NCBI GenBank assembly: GCA_023389055.1
Contig: JAEWFA010000025.1
Location: forward strand, 1 to 25,216
Length of the DNA: 25,216 nucleotides
Reading direction: 5' to 3'
Origin: Pseudomonadota bacterium
GTDB taxonomy: Bacteria > Pseudomonadota > Gammaproteobacteria > Burkholderiales > Burkholderiaceae_E
The notes under the pieces were generated by a model. The model did not search any database, was not told the origin of the DNA, and worked only from the letters and a program-made list of their open reading frames with translations. This document shows, piece after piece, positions 1-7,974 of this stretch. Numbering within the stretch: position 1 is the stretch's first letter; each line of letters starts with the position of its first letter. A program made the translations under genes and the position numbers.

Positions 1-740
1 GAGCGGGAGCGCTCGTCTGGTGGGCGGCGCTCGCCGCGCTGGCGGGCGCGGCACTCGCCTACGGCTGGCATTTCCTGGCCGGGATCGACGCGCAGGAATG
101 GCTGCAGGTGTTCCTGCTGGGCTGTGCGACGCTCGTGCGCGTGATCGCGATGACGGCGCTCGCGTCGCTCGTGTGGATTCCGATCGGCGTGGCCATCGGG
201 CTGCATCCGCGCTGGACCGCGCGCGTGCAACCGCTCGTCCAGTTCCTCGCAGCGGTGCCCGCGAACCTGCTCTTTCCGCTGGTCGTGTTCGCGGTCGTGC
301 GCTGGCAGTTGAACCCCGACGTCTGGCTCAGCCCGCTGATCGTGCTCGGCGCCCAGTGGTACATCCTTTTCAACACGATCGCCGGCGCGAGCGCGATTCC
401 GCAGGAACTGCTCGAGATCGCGCGCAGCCTGCACGTGCGACGCTGGCTGCGCTGGCGCAAGGTGCTGCTTCCCGGCATCGCACCGTACGCAGTCACCGGC
501 GCGCTCACTGCATGGGGCGGCGCGTGGAACGCAACGATCGTCGCCGAGGCGGTGCGCTGGGGCGACCGGAGCCTGGTCGCGCATGGTCTCGGCGCCTACA
601 TCACGGTGCAGACCGAAGCGGGCGACTATGCGCGCATCGCACTCGGCGTTGCGACGATGGCAGCGTTCGTCGTCACCTTCAACCGGCTTCTGTGGCGCCC
701 GCTGTACGACGCGATCGAGCGTCGCTTCCGACTCGGCTGA
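1..740 (+). CDS. NitT/TauT-type ABC transporter permease, C-terminal part
   Basis: This is the 3' part of a membrane permease cut by the window edge; the frame is open from base 3. Several hydrophobic helices are visible, with the binding-protein-dependent permease pattern (a cytoplasmic coupling loop around 'IPQELLEIARSLHVRRWLRWRKVLLP', here abbreviated as the IPQELLEIARSL and RWRKVLLPG parts) and the closing segment GAWNATIVAEAV. It would form the inner-membrane channel of an importer. The next gene is an ATPase with an extra C-terminal domain; in known relatives such ATPases often pair with long permeases made of two fused transmembrane halves, so the missing 5' part may hold another half (inference). 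The gap to the ATPase is only 8 bp, so the two are one operon. The substrate cannot be told from the sequence; NitT/TauT labels cover nitrate, sulfonates and other anions. Confidence 0.88.
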   Translation, partial: AGALVWWAALAALAGAALAYGWHFLAGIDAQEWLQVFLLGCATLVRVIAMTALASLVWIPIGVAIGLHPRWTARVQPLVQFLAAVPANLLFPLVVFAVVRWQLNPDVWLSPLIVLGAQWYILFNTIAGASAIPQELLEIARSLHVRRWLRWRKVLLPGIAPYAVTGALTAWGGAWNATIVAEAVRWGDRSLVAHGLGAYITVQTEAGDYARIALGVATMAAFVVTFNRLLWRPLYDAIERRFRLG

Positions 741-748
741 GAACCCCG

Positions 749-2083
749 ATGCCCGACGAGCCGCTGCTGCGTGTCGCGAAGCTGTGCAAGAGCTTTCCGA
801 AATCCAACGGCGAGGTACTGGTCCTCGACCACATCGACCTTCAGGTGCGAGCCGGCGAAATCGTCGGCCTGCTCGGGCGCTCCGGGTCGGGCAAGTCGAC
901 GCTGCTCAGAAGCATCGCCGGGCTCGTGCCGCCGAGCAGCGGCGACGTGCTCTTCGAGGCAGAGCCGGTGCGCGGGCCGGTCGAGGGCGTCGCAATGGTC
1001 TTCCAGGGCTTCGCCTTGTTCCCGTGGCTCACCGTGCTCGAGAACGTGACGCTGGGGTTGCGCGCGCAGGGCGTCGACGTCGAAACGGCGCGCCGACGTG
1101 CGCTCGCCGCAATCGACCTGATCGGCCTGGACGGCTTCGAGAGCGCGTACCCGCGCGAGTTGTCGGGCGGCATGCAGCAGCGCGTGGGCTTCGCCCGCGC
1201 GCTCGTCATCGAGCCGAAGCTGCTGCTGATGGACGAGCCCTTCTCCGCGCTCGACGTGCTCACCGCCGAGACCCTGCGCACCGACTTCCTCGACCTGTGG
1301 ACCGAGCGCCGGCTCGACATCCTCGCGGTCGTGCTCGTCACGCACAACATCGAGGAGGCGGTGTTCCTGTGCGACCGCGTCGTCGTGCTCGCGCCGAACC
1401 CGGGACGCATCGCGGCGGAGATCACGATCGAGTTGCCGCATCCGCGCGACCGGCTGTCGGCGGCATTCCGCGAGGTGGTCGAGGACGTCTACGCGCTGCT
1501 CACCGAGCGCGGGCCGGCCCCTGCGCGGGCGGCCGAAGCGCCGATCGCACGCCACATCCGTCGCGTCTCGGTGAATTTGATCGCCGGGCTCGTCGAGACG
1601 GTCGCCGCGCCGCCGTACGACGGTGCCGCCGACCTGCCGGTCGTCGCCCACACGCTGCATCTGGAGCTCGACGAGCTCCTGCCGGTGGCCGAAGCACTGC
1701 ACCTGCTCGGCCTGGCCGAAGTCGCCCACGGCGACGTCGTGCTCACCGACGCAGGGCGGGCGTACGCGCACGACGACACGCAGCAGCGCAAGCGCCTGTT
1801 CAGCGAGCAGGCGCTGCGAGTTCCGCTGATCGCGCACATTCGAGACGTGCTGCATGCTCGCCCGAGCGGCCGAGCGCCGCGCCTGCGTTTCGAGACCGAG
1901 CTCGAGGATCACCTCACCGGGCAATACGCGCGCGAGACCCTCGATGCCGCGATCGAGTGGGGCCGCTACGCCGAGCTGTACGAGTACGACGACGTCGCGC
2001 GCGAGTTGCTGCTCGAGCAGCCGCAGACGGCGGCTCCTGCCGCGCCGCTCGAAGCGCCGGACGATCAGGCCACGGCGAGATAG
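749..2083 (+). CDS. ABC transporter ATPase with C-terminal AAA-associated domain
   Basis: This 444-residue protein is the cytoplasmic motor of the importer whose permease lies just upstream. Residues 1-250 form a standard ABC ATPase: Walker A GRSGSGKST near residues 43-51, signature LSGGMQQR at 138-145, Walker B LLLMDEP at 158-164, and the switch histidine in VLVTHN. The sequence is closest in style to NitT/TauT (SsuB/TauB) ATPases, which are about 250-270 residues long. The extra region of about 170 residues (roughly 270-430) resembles the 'AAA-associated' C-terminal domain known from a subset of these ATPases; its function is not established. The ATG at 749 was chosen because the alignment to ABC ATPases begins there and it sits 8 bp after the permease stop. 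The 3' end overlaps the end of the convergent livF gene by 19 bp. Confidence 0.93.
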   Translation: MPDEPLLRVAKLCKSFPKSNGEVLVLDHIDLQVRAGEIVGLLGRSGSGKSTLLRSIAGLVPPSSGDVLFEAEPVRGPVEGVAMVFQGFALFPWLTVLENVTLGLRAQGVDVETARRRALAAIDLIGLDGFESAYPRELSGGMQQRVGFARALVIEPKLLLMDEPFSALDVLTAETLRTDFLDLWTERRLDILAVVLVTHNIEEAVFLCDRVVVLAPNPGRIAAEITIELPHPRDRLSAAFREVVEDVYALLTERGPAPARAAEAPIARHIRRVSVNLIAGLVETVAAPPYDGAADLPVVAHTLHLELDELLPVAEALHLLGLAEVAHGDVVLTDAGRAYAHDDTQQRKRLFSEQALRVPLIAHIRDVLHARPSGRAPRLRFETELEDHLTGQYARETLDAAIEWGRYAELYEYDDVARELLLEQPQTAAPAAPLEAPDDQATAR

Positions 2084-2763
2084 CGCTGCACGTCCGGGTC
2101 CTCCGCGATGCGCTGCGCGCTTGCCTCGTAGACGATGCGTCCTTTCTGCAGGATGTAGCCTCGCTGCGCGTGCCGCAGCGCGAAGCGCACGCTCTGGTCG
2201 GTGAACAGGATCGTCGTCGTTTGGGCCAGACGATCGATCAGCGCGCCGATCTGTTGCACGATCACCGGCGCAAGCCCTTCGTTCGGTTCGTCGAGCAGCA
2301 GCAGCCGCGGCTCGCCCGCGAGCGCACGCGCGATGGCGAGCATCTGCTGCTGTCCGCCCGACAGCGTCGCGCCATCCTGGTTGCGCACCTCGGCGAGCAT
2401 CGGAAATTCGTCGAAGATGCGCTCGACGGGCCAGCGCCGCTCGCCCCGCGTGCGCACCGGCGCCGCGACTTCGAGGTTCTCTGCGACGGTGAGCCCGGCG
2501 AAGATGCGCCGGTCCTCGGGGACGAGCGCCAACCCGCGGCGCGCGATGCGGTGCGCCGCCAGCCGCTGGATCTCGTCGCCTTCGAAGCGAACGGTACCGC
2601 GGCGCGCAGGCGTCAGCCCGACGATGCTGTTCAGCGTCGTGCTCTTGCCGGCGCCGTTGCGCCCGAGCAGGCAGACGACCTCGCCTGCGTTCACCTGCAG
2701 GCTCACCCCCTGCAGCGCGTGGCTCTCGCCGTAGTACGTATGCAGGTCGTCGACGACGAGCAT
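2065..2763 (-). CDS. livF: Branched-chain amino-acid ABC transporter ATPase LivF
   Basis: This 232-residue protein is one of the two ATPases of a HAAT-family (LivKHMGF-type) importer. It shows Walker A GRNGAGKST (residues 34-41), signature LSGGQQQM and Walker B LLLLDEP followed by NEGLAP, the typical LivF ending of that motif. Its length matches the family (about 230-240). The ATG at 2763 is chosen because homology starts at LVVDDLHTYYGESHAL; the frame stays open far upstream through repeat DNA, but that extension has no ABC character. Unusually, the gene is separated from livG by about 660 bp of repeat elements instead of following it directly. Its stop codon lies inside the end of the convergent ATPase gene, so there is no room for a separate terminator between them. 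Confidence 0.94.
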   Translation of the reverse strand: MLVVDDLHTYYGESHALQGVSLQVNAGEVVCLLGRNGAGKSTTLNSIVGLTPARRGTVRFEGDEIQRLAAHRIARRGLALVPEDRRIFAGLTVAENLEVAAPVRTRGERRWPVERIFDEFPMLAEVRNQDGATLSGGQQQMLAIARALAGEPRLLLLDEPNEGLAPVIVQQIGALIDRLAQTTTILFTDQSVRFALRHAQRGYILQKGRIVYEASAQRIAEDPDVQRYLAVA

Positions 2764-2802
2764 CGTGTCATTCGCTCGGTCGAGCACGCGATGCTTCAGC
2801 GG

Positions 2803-3042
2803 GCAAGGGCGCGGGCGCCGTGCCGCCGGCGCGCGGGCGCGCAGCCCCCCGCTCCGCGGGGGGTGCCCTGCGATGCTCGCATCGCCGGCTGGCGCGGCGA
2901 AACTCACTACGCGAGCTTCGCTCGCTCCGTTCGAACATTCGCCGCGATAGTGGACACGACGCGCGCTTCGCGCGCGCGCCGGCGCTGCTGCGCTTCTCGG
3001 CTGCGCACAAGCGCGCCGGCGGCACGGCGCCCGCGCCCTTGC
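2803..3042 (+). repeat. Long palindromic repeat element, copy A
   Basis: The element is bounded by a 32-bp perfect inverted repeat (2803-2834 against 3011-3042). Inside are two hairpins of the same design, six GC pairs around a TTC loop (2911-2925, GCGAGC-TTC-GCTCGC, and 2961-2975, GCGCGC-TTC-GCGCGC), plus GCGATG-CTCG-CATCGC at 2870-2885. The core at 2901-2953 is about four-fifths identical by eye to the reverse complement of 3241-3296 in copy B. No protein is encoded. It resembles the REP/BIME-like intergenic repeats I recall from Burkholderiales-type genomes, but I cannot assign a named family. Confidence 0.8.
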
Positions 3043-3152
3043 AAGCTGCGCCGTCAGCTCGCGCGCCATGCGCCTGGAAGATTTCGCGCGCGCACGCGCG
3101 CGCCATGGCGATGCGGTGATGTGTGCGAGCCCGACGCACGCCAAGCCGACTC

Positions 3153-3392
3153 TCGTCGAGGCGGGGTGGCGCGCGGCGCGGCGACTTCTGCGGCGCCGGG
3201 CAGCGCAGCGTCGGGGGCGGCGCGCGAAGCGCGCTTCGTTCCTCTGACTCGCGGCCGCATGTCCGAGCGGAGCGCGCGAAGCGCGCGCAGCGAGTTCGGA
3301 CGCGCGACCCCGAGGCGAGCAGCACAGGGTAGCCGGCGCGCAGCGCCGGCCGCCGCAGTCGTCGCCGCGCCGGGCGCCACCCCGCCTCGACG
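3153..3392 (-). repeat. Long palindromic repeat element, copy B (opposite orientation)
   Basis: The ends form an inverted repeat, 3153-3184 against 3361-3392, with one mismatch in 32 bp, and imperfect pairing continues inward. Two hairpins with GAA loops (3220-3234 and 3272-3286) mirror the two TTC-loop hairpins of copy A and have nearly the same spacing (52 bp versus 50 bp). The core at 3241-3296 matches the core of copy A when reversed. The terminal arms of the two copies differ in sequence, so the copies are old or belong to subfamilies. Copy B ends 30 bp before the livG stop codon. Confidence 0.78.
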
Positions 3393-3422
3393 CGCCCCGG
3401 ACTCTCGTAGGCCGCGCTCACG

Positions 3423-4187
3423 TCAATCATCCGGCTCGCCCAGGTACGCCTCGCGCACCACGCGGCTCGCCCGTATCTCGTCGACACTGCCCTGCGCGAG
3501 CACCGCGCCGCGATGCATGACGACGATCCGGTCGGCCAGCCCGAACACGACCTCCATGTCGTGCTCGGTGATCAGGAACGTGTATTCGCTCGTCTGCGCC
3601 AGCTGCCGCACCAGCGCGACGACGCCGCGCGTTTCCTCGGGGGTCATGCCCGCGGTCGGCTCGTCGAGCAGCACGAGCCTCGGGCGCGTCGCCAGCACGA
3701 TCGCGATCTCGAGCAGCCGCTTGTCGCCATAGCTCAAGGTGCCGGCGCGTGATGCGGCGAGCGCGCCGAGCCCGAGCCTGCCGAGCAACGCTTCGGCCTC
3801 GTCGTGCAGTTCGCGATCGCCCGCTGCCCGCGAGAAGAAACGCAGCGCCTTGCCGTGCAGCGCCGTCAGCGCGACCTCGACGTTCTCGCGCGCCGACAGC
3901 TCCGGGAAGACGTTGGTGATCTGGAACGAACGCGAGATGCCGAGCCGACTGATGCGATGAGGCGCCAGGCCCGTGACGTCGCGACCGTCGAATACGACGC
4001 TTCCGGTGGTGGGCTGCATGCGTCCCGACAGCAGGTTGTAGAAGGTGGTCTTCCCGGCGCCGTTCGGCCCGATCAATGCAACCGTCTCACGCGCTGCCAC
4101 GTCGAGGTCGACGTGATCGACGGCGCGTACGCCGCCGAAGCGCTTCGACAACCCCCGTACCGACAACAGCGGCGTCGCCTCGCTCAT
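3423..4187 (-). CDS. livG: Branched-chain amino-acid ABC transporter ATPase LivG
   Basis: This 254-residue protein is the second ATPase of the HAAT importer. Walker A is GPNGAGKT at residues 40-47. The signature region reads LSYGDKRLLEIA, the LivG form of LSGGQ, and Walker B is VLLDEP followed by TAGMTPEE, also typical of LivG. The length fits the family (about 250-260). The start ATG at 4187 overlaps the livM stop by four bases (ATGA), so translation is probably coupled. The protein would bind the cytoplasmic face of LivH/LivM as a heterodimer with LivF and hydrolyse ATP to drive uptake. Confidence 0.95.
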   Translation of the reverse strand: MSEATPLLSVRGLSKRFGGVRAVDHVDLDVAARETVALIGPNGAGKTTFYNLLSGRMQPTTGSVVFDGRDVTGLAPHRISRLGISRSFQITNVFPELSARENVEVALTALHGKALRFFSRAAGDRELHDEAEALLGRLGLGALAASRAGTLSYGDKRLLEIAIVLATRPRLVLLDEPTAGMTPEETRGVVALVRQLAQTSEYTFLITEHDMEVVFGLADRIVVMHRGAVLAQGSVDEIRASRVVREAYLGEPDD

Positions 4188-5188
4188 CGCGGCCCCGTGA
4201 AGCGGTCGAGGATCGTGCCGAAGATGCCGCGGCGAAAGAAGATCACCAGCACCGCCAGGACGATGCCGAGGAACAGCATCCAGTGCTCGGTGTAGGTCGT
4301 GATCCACGTCTCGAGCAGCACGAAGATCGCCGCGCCGAAGAACGGACCCAGGAAGTACGCCGACCCGCCGAGAATCGTCATCAGGACCGGCTGTGCCGAT
4401 TGCGTCCAGTGCACCATGTCGGGATTCGCCACGCGATTGAACGGCGCGAAGAGCGCACCGGCCAGGCCGGCGAATAGGCCCGCGACGACGAAGGCGATCA
4501 ATCGGTGGCGCCGCACGTTCACGCCGCAGAAGGCGACGCGCTCGCCGTTCTGGCGGATCGCGGCGAGCAGCAGGCCGAAAGGCGAACGCACGATGCGATA
4601 CAGCACCAACGCGGCAACTGCGACGACGACGAGCACGACGCGGTAATACACCGCGGGATCGGCGAGTTGCAGGTCCACTCCCGGTCCGAGGCTGCCCAGC
4701 GGAAATCCGGCGATTCCGTCGCTGCCGTTGGTGAGGCTGCGCCACTGATGGACGATCGCGTACACCATCATCCCGAAGGCGAGCGTGAGCATCGCGAAGT
4801 AGACCTCGTCCAGCCGCACGCAGAACGCGCCGATCACCCAAGCGAGCAGCGCCGAGACGATCATCGCGACCACGACGACGGCCATGAGCGGCCAGCCGAA
4901 GTGCAGCAGCACGAGCGCCGACGTGTAGGCGCCGGCGCCGAAGAAGGCGGCGTGACCGAACGACAGCATTCCGCCGTAGCCGAAGATCAGGTTGAAGCTC
5001 GCGGCGAACAGGCCCATCAACAGGATGCGGGTGGCGACGAAGACGTAGAAGTACGGCACCCAGATGGGCAGCATCCACAGCACGGCCAGCAGCACCGCGA
5101 GCAGTGCGCCGACGAGGATCGTTCGGCCGGTGCCGGGGGCGCGCGGCACGCCAACGGCGGCGGAAGCGCTGTCGCTCGCCTGCGCCAT
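4184..5188 (-). CDS. livM: Branched-chain amino-acid ABC transporter permease LivM
   Basis: This 334-residue polytopic inner-membrane protein has the LivM hallmarks: a hydrophobic N-terminal helix after a cytoplasmic tail of about 20 residues, then FNLIFGYGGMLSFGHAAFFGAGAY, of which the GYGGMLSFGHAAFFG part is the family core, and later EVYFAMLTLAFGMM and GLAGALFAPFNRV. The length is usual for LivM without long extensions. The ATG at 5188 shares one base with the livH stop (TGATG), so it is part of the same transcript. With LivH it forms the translocation pathway. The C-terminus overlaps livG by four bases. Confidence 0.95.
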   Translation of the reverse strand: MAQASDSASAAVGVPRAPGTGRTILVGALLAVLLAVLWMLPIWVPYFYVFVATRILLMGLFAASFNLIFGYGGMLSFGHAAFFGAGAYTSALVLLHFGWPLMAVVVVAMIVSALLAWVIGAFCVRLDEVYFAMLTLAFGMMVYAIVHQWRSLTNGSDGIAGFPLGSLGPGVDLQLADPAVYYRVVLVVVAVAALVLYRIVRSPFGLLLAAIRQNGERVAFCGVNVRRHRLIAFVVAGLFAGLAGALFAPFNRVANPDMVHWTQSAQPVLMTILGGSAYFLGPFFGAAIFVLLETWITTYTEHWMLFLGIVLAVLVIFFRRGIFGTILDRFTGPR

Positions 5189-6054
5189 CAGGCCGTCCGC
5201 TTGCCCATCAGCCCGCGCGGGCGCAGCAGCAGCACCAGCGCCATGCCCAGGTACGGCAGCACGAGGTTGACCTGCGGCAGGTAGCGTCCGCCGAAGCCGT
5301 AGATCGCCCCGAGCACGAGGGCCCCCAGCAGGGTTCCCGGAAAACTGCCCAGGCCGCCGATGACGACGACGATGAACGCATCGATGATGATGCGATCGCC
5401 CATCCCCGGCGCGATCGCGCGAATCGGCGCGGCGACGACGCCGGCAGCGCCGGCCATCCACGCGCCGAGCGCGAAGACGCCCGTGATCACGCGCGGAACA
5501 TCGATGCCGATTCCTTCGGCCATCCGGCGATCGATGGCAGCGGCGCGGACGATCCGCCCGGCGCGCGTGCGAACGAAGAACAGCCACAGCGCGAACATCG
5601 CGACCAGCGCCGCAGCCATCACGAAGAAACTGTAGACCGGGTAGGTGATGCCGAACACGTCGACTGCACCGCGCAGCGACGGCGGCGGCGCAACGACGTG
5701 TATGCCCGATCCCCACGCGACGCGCACCGCGTCGTCGATGACCAGCAACAGCGCGAACGTGACGAGCAGACTGTCGGAGACGTCGCGGCCGTATACCCGG
5801 CGCAACACGATCCGCTCCAGCGCAACGGCGATCAGCGCGACCCCCAGCGGCGCGAGCACCAGAGCGGGCCAGAACGGCAGGCCGAGATGGGCGACGACCG
5901 AATACGTGAAGTACGCGCCCAGCATGTATAGGCCGCCGTGCGCGAAGTTGATGACGTTCAGGACGCCGAAGACGATGTTCAAGCCGACCGCGATGACGAA
6001 CAGCAGCAAGCCGATCTCGAGGCTGTTCAGCAGCGCCGCGAGGATTGCCTGCAT
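5188..6054 (-). CDS. livH: Branched-chain amino-acid ABC transporter permease LivH
   Basis: This 288-residue membrane protein matches LivH throughout. It opens with an N-terminal helix and the conserved stretch GLNIVFGVLNVINFAHGGLY, contains EKIV-like ERIVLRRVYGRDV in the first third, and ends with PRGLMGKR, the typical LivH tail. About eight hydrophobic segments are visible. It is the partner of LivM in the inner membrane. The start at 6054 lies 73 bp after the end of the binding-protein gene. That gap contains a short CTCGAG-GCG-CTCGAG hairpin (6099-6113), which could help hold binding-protein mRNA at a higher level than permease mRNA, but this is only a possibility. Confidence 0.95.
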   Translation of the reverse strand: MQAILAALLNSLEIGLLLFVIAVGLNIVFGVLNVINFAHGGLYMLGAYFTYSVVAHLGLPFWPALVLAPLGVALIAVALERIVLRRVYGRDVSDSLLVTFALLLVIDDAVRVAWGSGIHVVAPPPSLRGAVDVFGITYPVYSFFVMAAALVAMFALWLFFVRTRAGRIVRAAAIDRRMAEGIGIDVPRVITGVFALGAWMAGAAGVVAAPIRAIAPGMGDRIIIDAFIVVVIGGLGSFPGTLLGALVLGAIYGFGGRYLPQVNLVLPYLGMALVLLLRPRGLMGKRTA

Positions 6055-6127
6055 GCGGGCGGGACGGCTCAGCCGACGGATGGGCGCCGACCCGCCGGCT
6101 CGAGGCGCTCGAGAACGATCGGGGCGA

Positions 6128-7387
6128 TCAGAGCTTGCAGCCGGTTTCGGCGGCCGACGGCGTGACGTCTTCGCCCTTGAACGTGCGCATGGATTCGAGC
6201 ATGCGGACCTTGTACTTCGGGTCGAAGGCGCCGAGCTTGCCCCAGGTGGGCGCGACGACCGCCTGGTGATCCTCGGCGCGGATCGTCAGCCGTCCGTTCG
6301 GCGCATCGAAGGAGATTCCCGCGAGCGCCTTCGCCACCGCCGCGCCGTCGACGCTTCCGGCCTTTTCCATGGCCGCCTTGTAGAGGTACATCGCGGCGTA
6401 TGCGCCCTCGGCGTTGTAGCTGGGCGGCGCGCCGAAGCGCTCGAGGTACGCCTGGACGAAGGCCTGGTTGATCGGGTTGTCGTGCGCGGCGAACCAGTAG
6501 CGCGTGCCGGCCCAGACGCCCTGCGGCATCTGCTCGCCGAGCGCCGAAAGCACCTCGACGGCGGCGCCCAGCGTGAGCAGGACCTGGTACTTCTGCTCGA
6601 AGAAACCGAGGTTCTTCGCCTGTCGTACGAAGTTGACGAGGTCGCCGCCCCACAGCGAGATCAGCACGCCGTCGGGCTTGCTCTGCATGACGCTGTTGAT
6701 GAACGGGACGAAATCCTCGGCGCCGAAACGCGGGAAGGCCACTTCCTGCATCAGTTCCACGTCGGGCTTGCGCTGCTTCAGGTACTTGCCGAAGTACTCC
6801 CACGACTGGTGCCCGAAAGCGTAGTCGGGCCCGATCGTCGTCCAGCGTTTCGCACCACTCTCGGCCGCGATCTGCGCGGCCGCCCCCATGTTCTGGTTGA
6901 CGTTGACGCTGACGCGATAGGTATACGCGTTGCAGAGCTTGCCGGTCACGTCGGGAGAGGCGGCATGGGTGATCAGGAAGGGCTTGCGCAGCTCGGGGAC
7001 GATCGGCGTCAGCCCGTTGGCGACGCCCGAACTGTCGAGCCCCATCAGCGCATCGGCGCCGCCCTGGAACACGAGCTTGCGTGCCGCCTGGATCGCGACG
7101 TCCACCTTGCCCTGGCCGTCCTCGAGCGCGAACTCGACCTGCCTGCCGAGCACTCCGCCCTTCTTGTTGATCTCGTCGGCCGCGAGTTCGATGCCCTGCT
7201 TGGCGAACTGCCCGTACGCCGCGGCACTGCCCGACATGATGTAGATCGCGCCGAAGCGGATCGGCTTTTGTTGCGCATGCGCCGACGGCGAGGCGGCGAC
7301 GAGCGCGGCGCAGGCCGCGATCGCTGCGGCGAGCCGGCCGGCGCTTCGCGACGCCGACCCGAAGAGGCGTGGACGCGGGCAGTGCAT
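6128..7387 (-). CDS. Branched-chain amino-acid type ABC substrate-binding protein
   Basis: This is a 419-residue periplasmic binding protein of the LivK-like (Peripla_BP_6) family. A signal peptide spans about residues 1-38 (basic start, hydrophobic core, cleavage after AHA). The mature part begins KPIRFGAIYIMSG and contains ELAADEINKKGGVLG, the classic LivK-family segment. The ATG at 7387 is preceded by a strong AGGAGG ribosome site seven bases away, which fixes the start; the open frame continues upstream without meaning. It is the first gene of the operon running into livH, livM, livG and livF. Relatives bind leucine/isoleucine/valine, but many bind aromatic acids, amides or urea, so the ligand is unproven. 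Confidence 0.93.
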   Translation of the reverse strand: MHCPRPRLFGSASRSAGRLAAAIAACAALVAASPSAHAQQKPIRFGAIYIMSGSAAAYGQFAKQGIELAADEINKKGGVLGRQVEFALEDGQGKVDVAIQAARKLVFQGGADALMGLDSSGVANGLTPIVPELRKPFLITHAASPDVTGKLCNAYTYRVSVNVNQNMGAAAQIAAESGAKRWTTIGPDYAFGHQSWEYFGKYLKQRKPDVELMQEVAFPRFGAEDFVPFINSVMQSKPDGVLISLWGGDLVNFVRQAKNLGFFEQKYQVLLTLGAAVEVLSALGEQMPQGVWAGTRYWFAAHDNPINQAFVQAYLERFGAPPSYNAEGAYAAMYLYKAAMEKAGSVDGAAVAKALAGISFDAPNGRLTIRAEDHQAVVAPTWGKLGAFDPKYKVRMLESMRTFKGEDVTPSAAETGCKL

Positions 7388-7573
7388 GACGGCTCCTCCT
7401 GTTCTCGTTATGACCGCAGCGACGATAACGCGGCGCCGCCCTGCGCAGCGAACGCCGGCACTGGGCGGGGGGTTTTGGGGCGGCGCGGCAGTACCCGAGC
7501 GGGAACTACGAGTATCTTGCGCAGGCCGTAGACGGCGCGTATGCGTCTTGCCTACGACCCGGACGAGAAACCG
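7388..7573. promoter_or_regulatory. Divergent intergenic region between the liv operon and hsp20-lon
   Basis: This 186-bp region must hold the promoters of the leftward liv operon and the rightward hsp20-lon pair. Visible elements are the liv ribosome site next to 7388 and a palindrome-like CCCGAGCGGG followed by AACTACGAGTA at about 7495-7513. I could not identify a confident sigma-70 box pair or a sigma-32 (heat-shock) promoter on either strand. Confidence 0.4.
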
Positions 7574-7974
7574 ATGAGACGAGACGACGAATCCCCCGAC
7601 TGGATGTGGGCCGATGCGCTGGCTGCGCTCGGTCGGGTCGAACGCCTGCATAGGCAGTTCTTCCAGCCGCGCCGCGAGCCGGTGCCCACCTGGGAGCCGC
7701 CGGTCGACGTGCTCGAGAACGAGCGCGAGGTACTGATCTACGTCGCGCTGCCGGGCGTCGACCAGCGCGAGGTGCAGGCAGTGCTCGACGGCGCCTCGCT
7801 CGTCGTCAGCGGAAGGCGCCTGCTGCCCCGCCAGCTCGGCAGCGCCGTCATCCACCGGCTCGAGCTTCCGCAGGGCCGATTCGAGCGCCGCGTTCCCCTT
7901 CCCCCCGGCCGCTACGCCGGCGTACGCGTCGGCTCGGAGAACGGCTGCCTCGTGATCAGCCTGCAGAAAACGAC

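Larger units (their letters stand above)
2764..3422. other. Gene-free spacer between livG and livF, filled by two palindromic repeats
   Basis: About 660 bp lie inside what is otherwise a tightly packed operon. I see no credible gene. The region holds repeat copy A (2803-3042), a linker of about 110 bp rich in GC dinucleotides (3043-3152), and repeat copy B (3153-3392). Many short hairpins are present. Open frames crossing it translate into arginine/alanine/serine-rich sequence typical of non-coding GC-rich DNA. Transcription from livG to livF must pass through it unless livF has its own promoter, which I could not identify. Confidence 0.8.

Noticed and set aside
2764..3144. N-terminal extension of LivF through the repeat region
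   Set aside because: The frame is open but its translation is repeat-derived and basic, and LivF proteins start where the ATG at 2763 lies.
2764..3422. Insertion sequence or CRISPR array in the livG-livF gap
   Set aside because: There is no transposase frame, no target-site duplication that I can see, and no regularly spaced direct repeats; the structure is inverted, not direct.
583..3732. Very long open frame of over 1,000 codons on the plus strand
   Set aside because: It runs through the permease, ATPase, livF antisense and repeat DNA with an Arg/Ala/Pro-rich translation and no motif; it is a by-product of high GC codon use.
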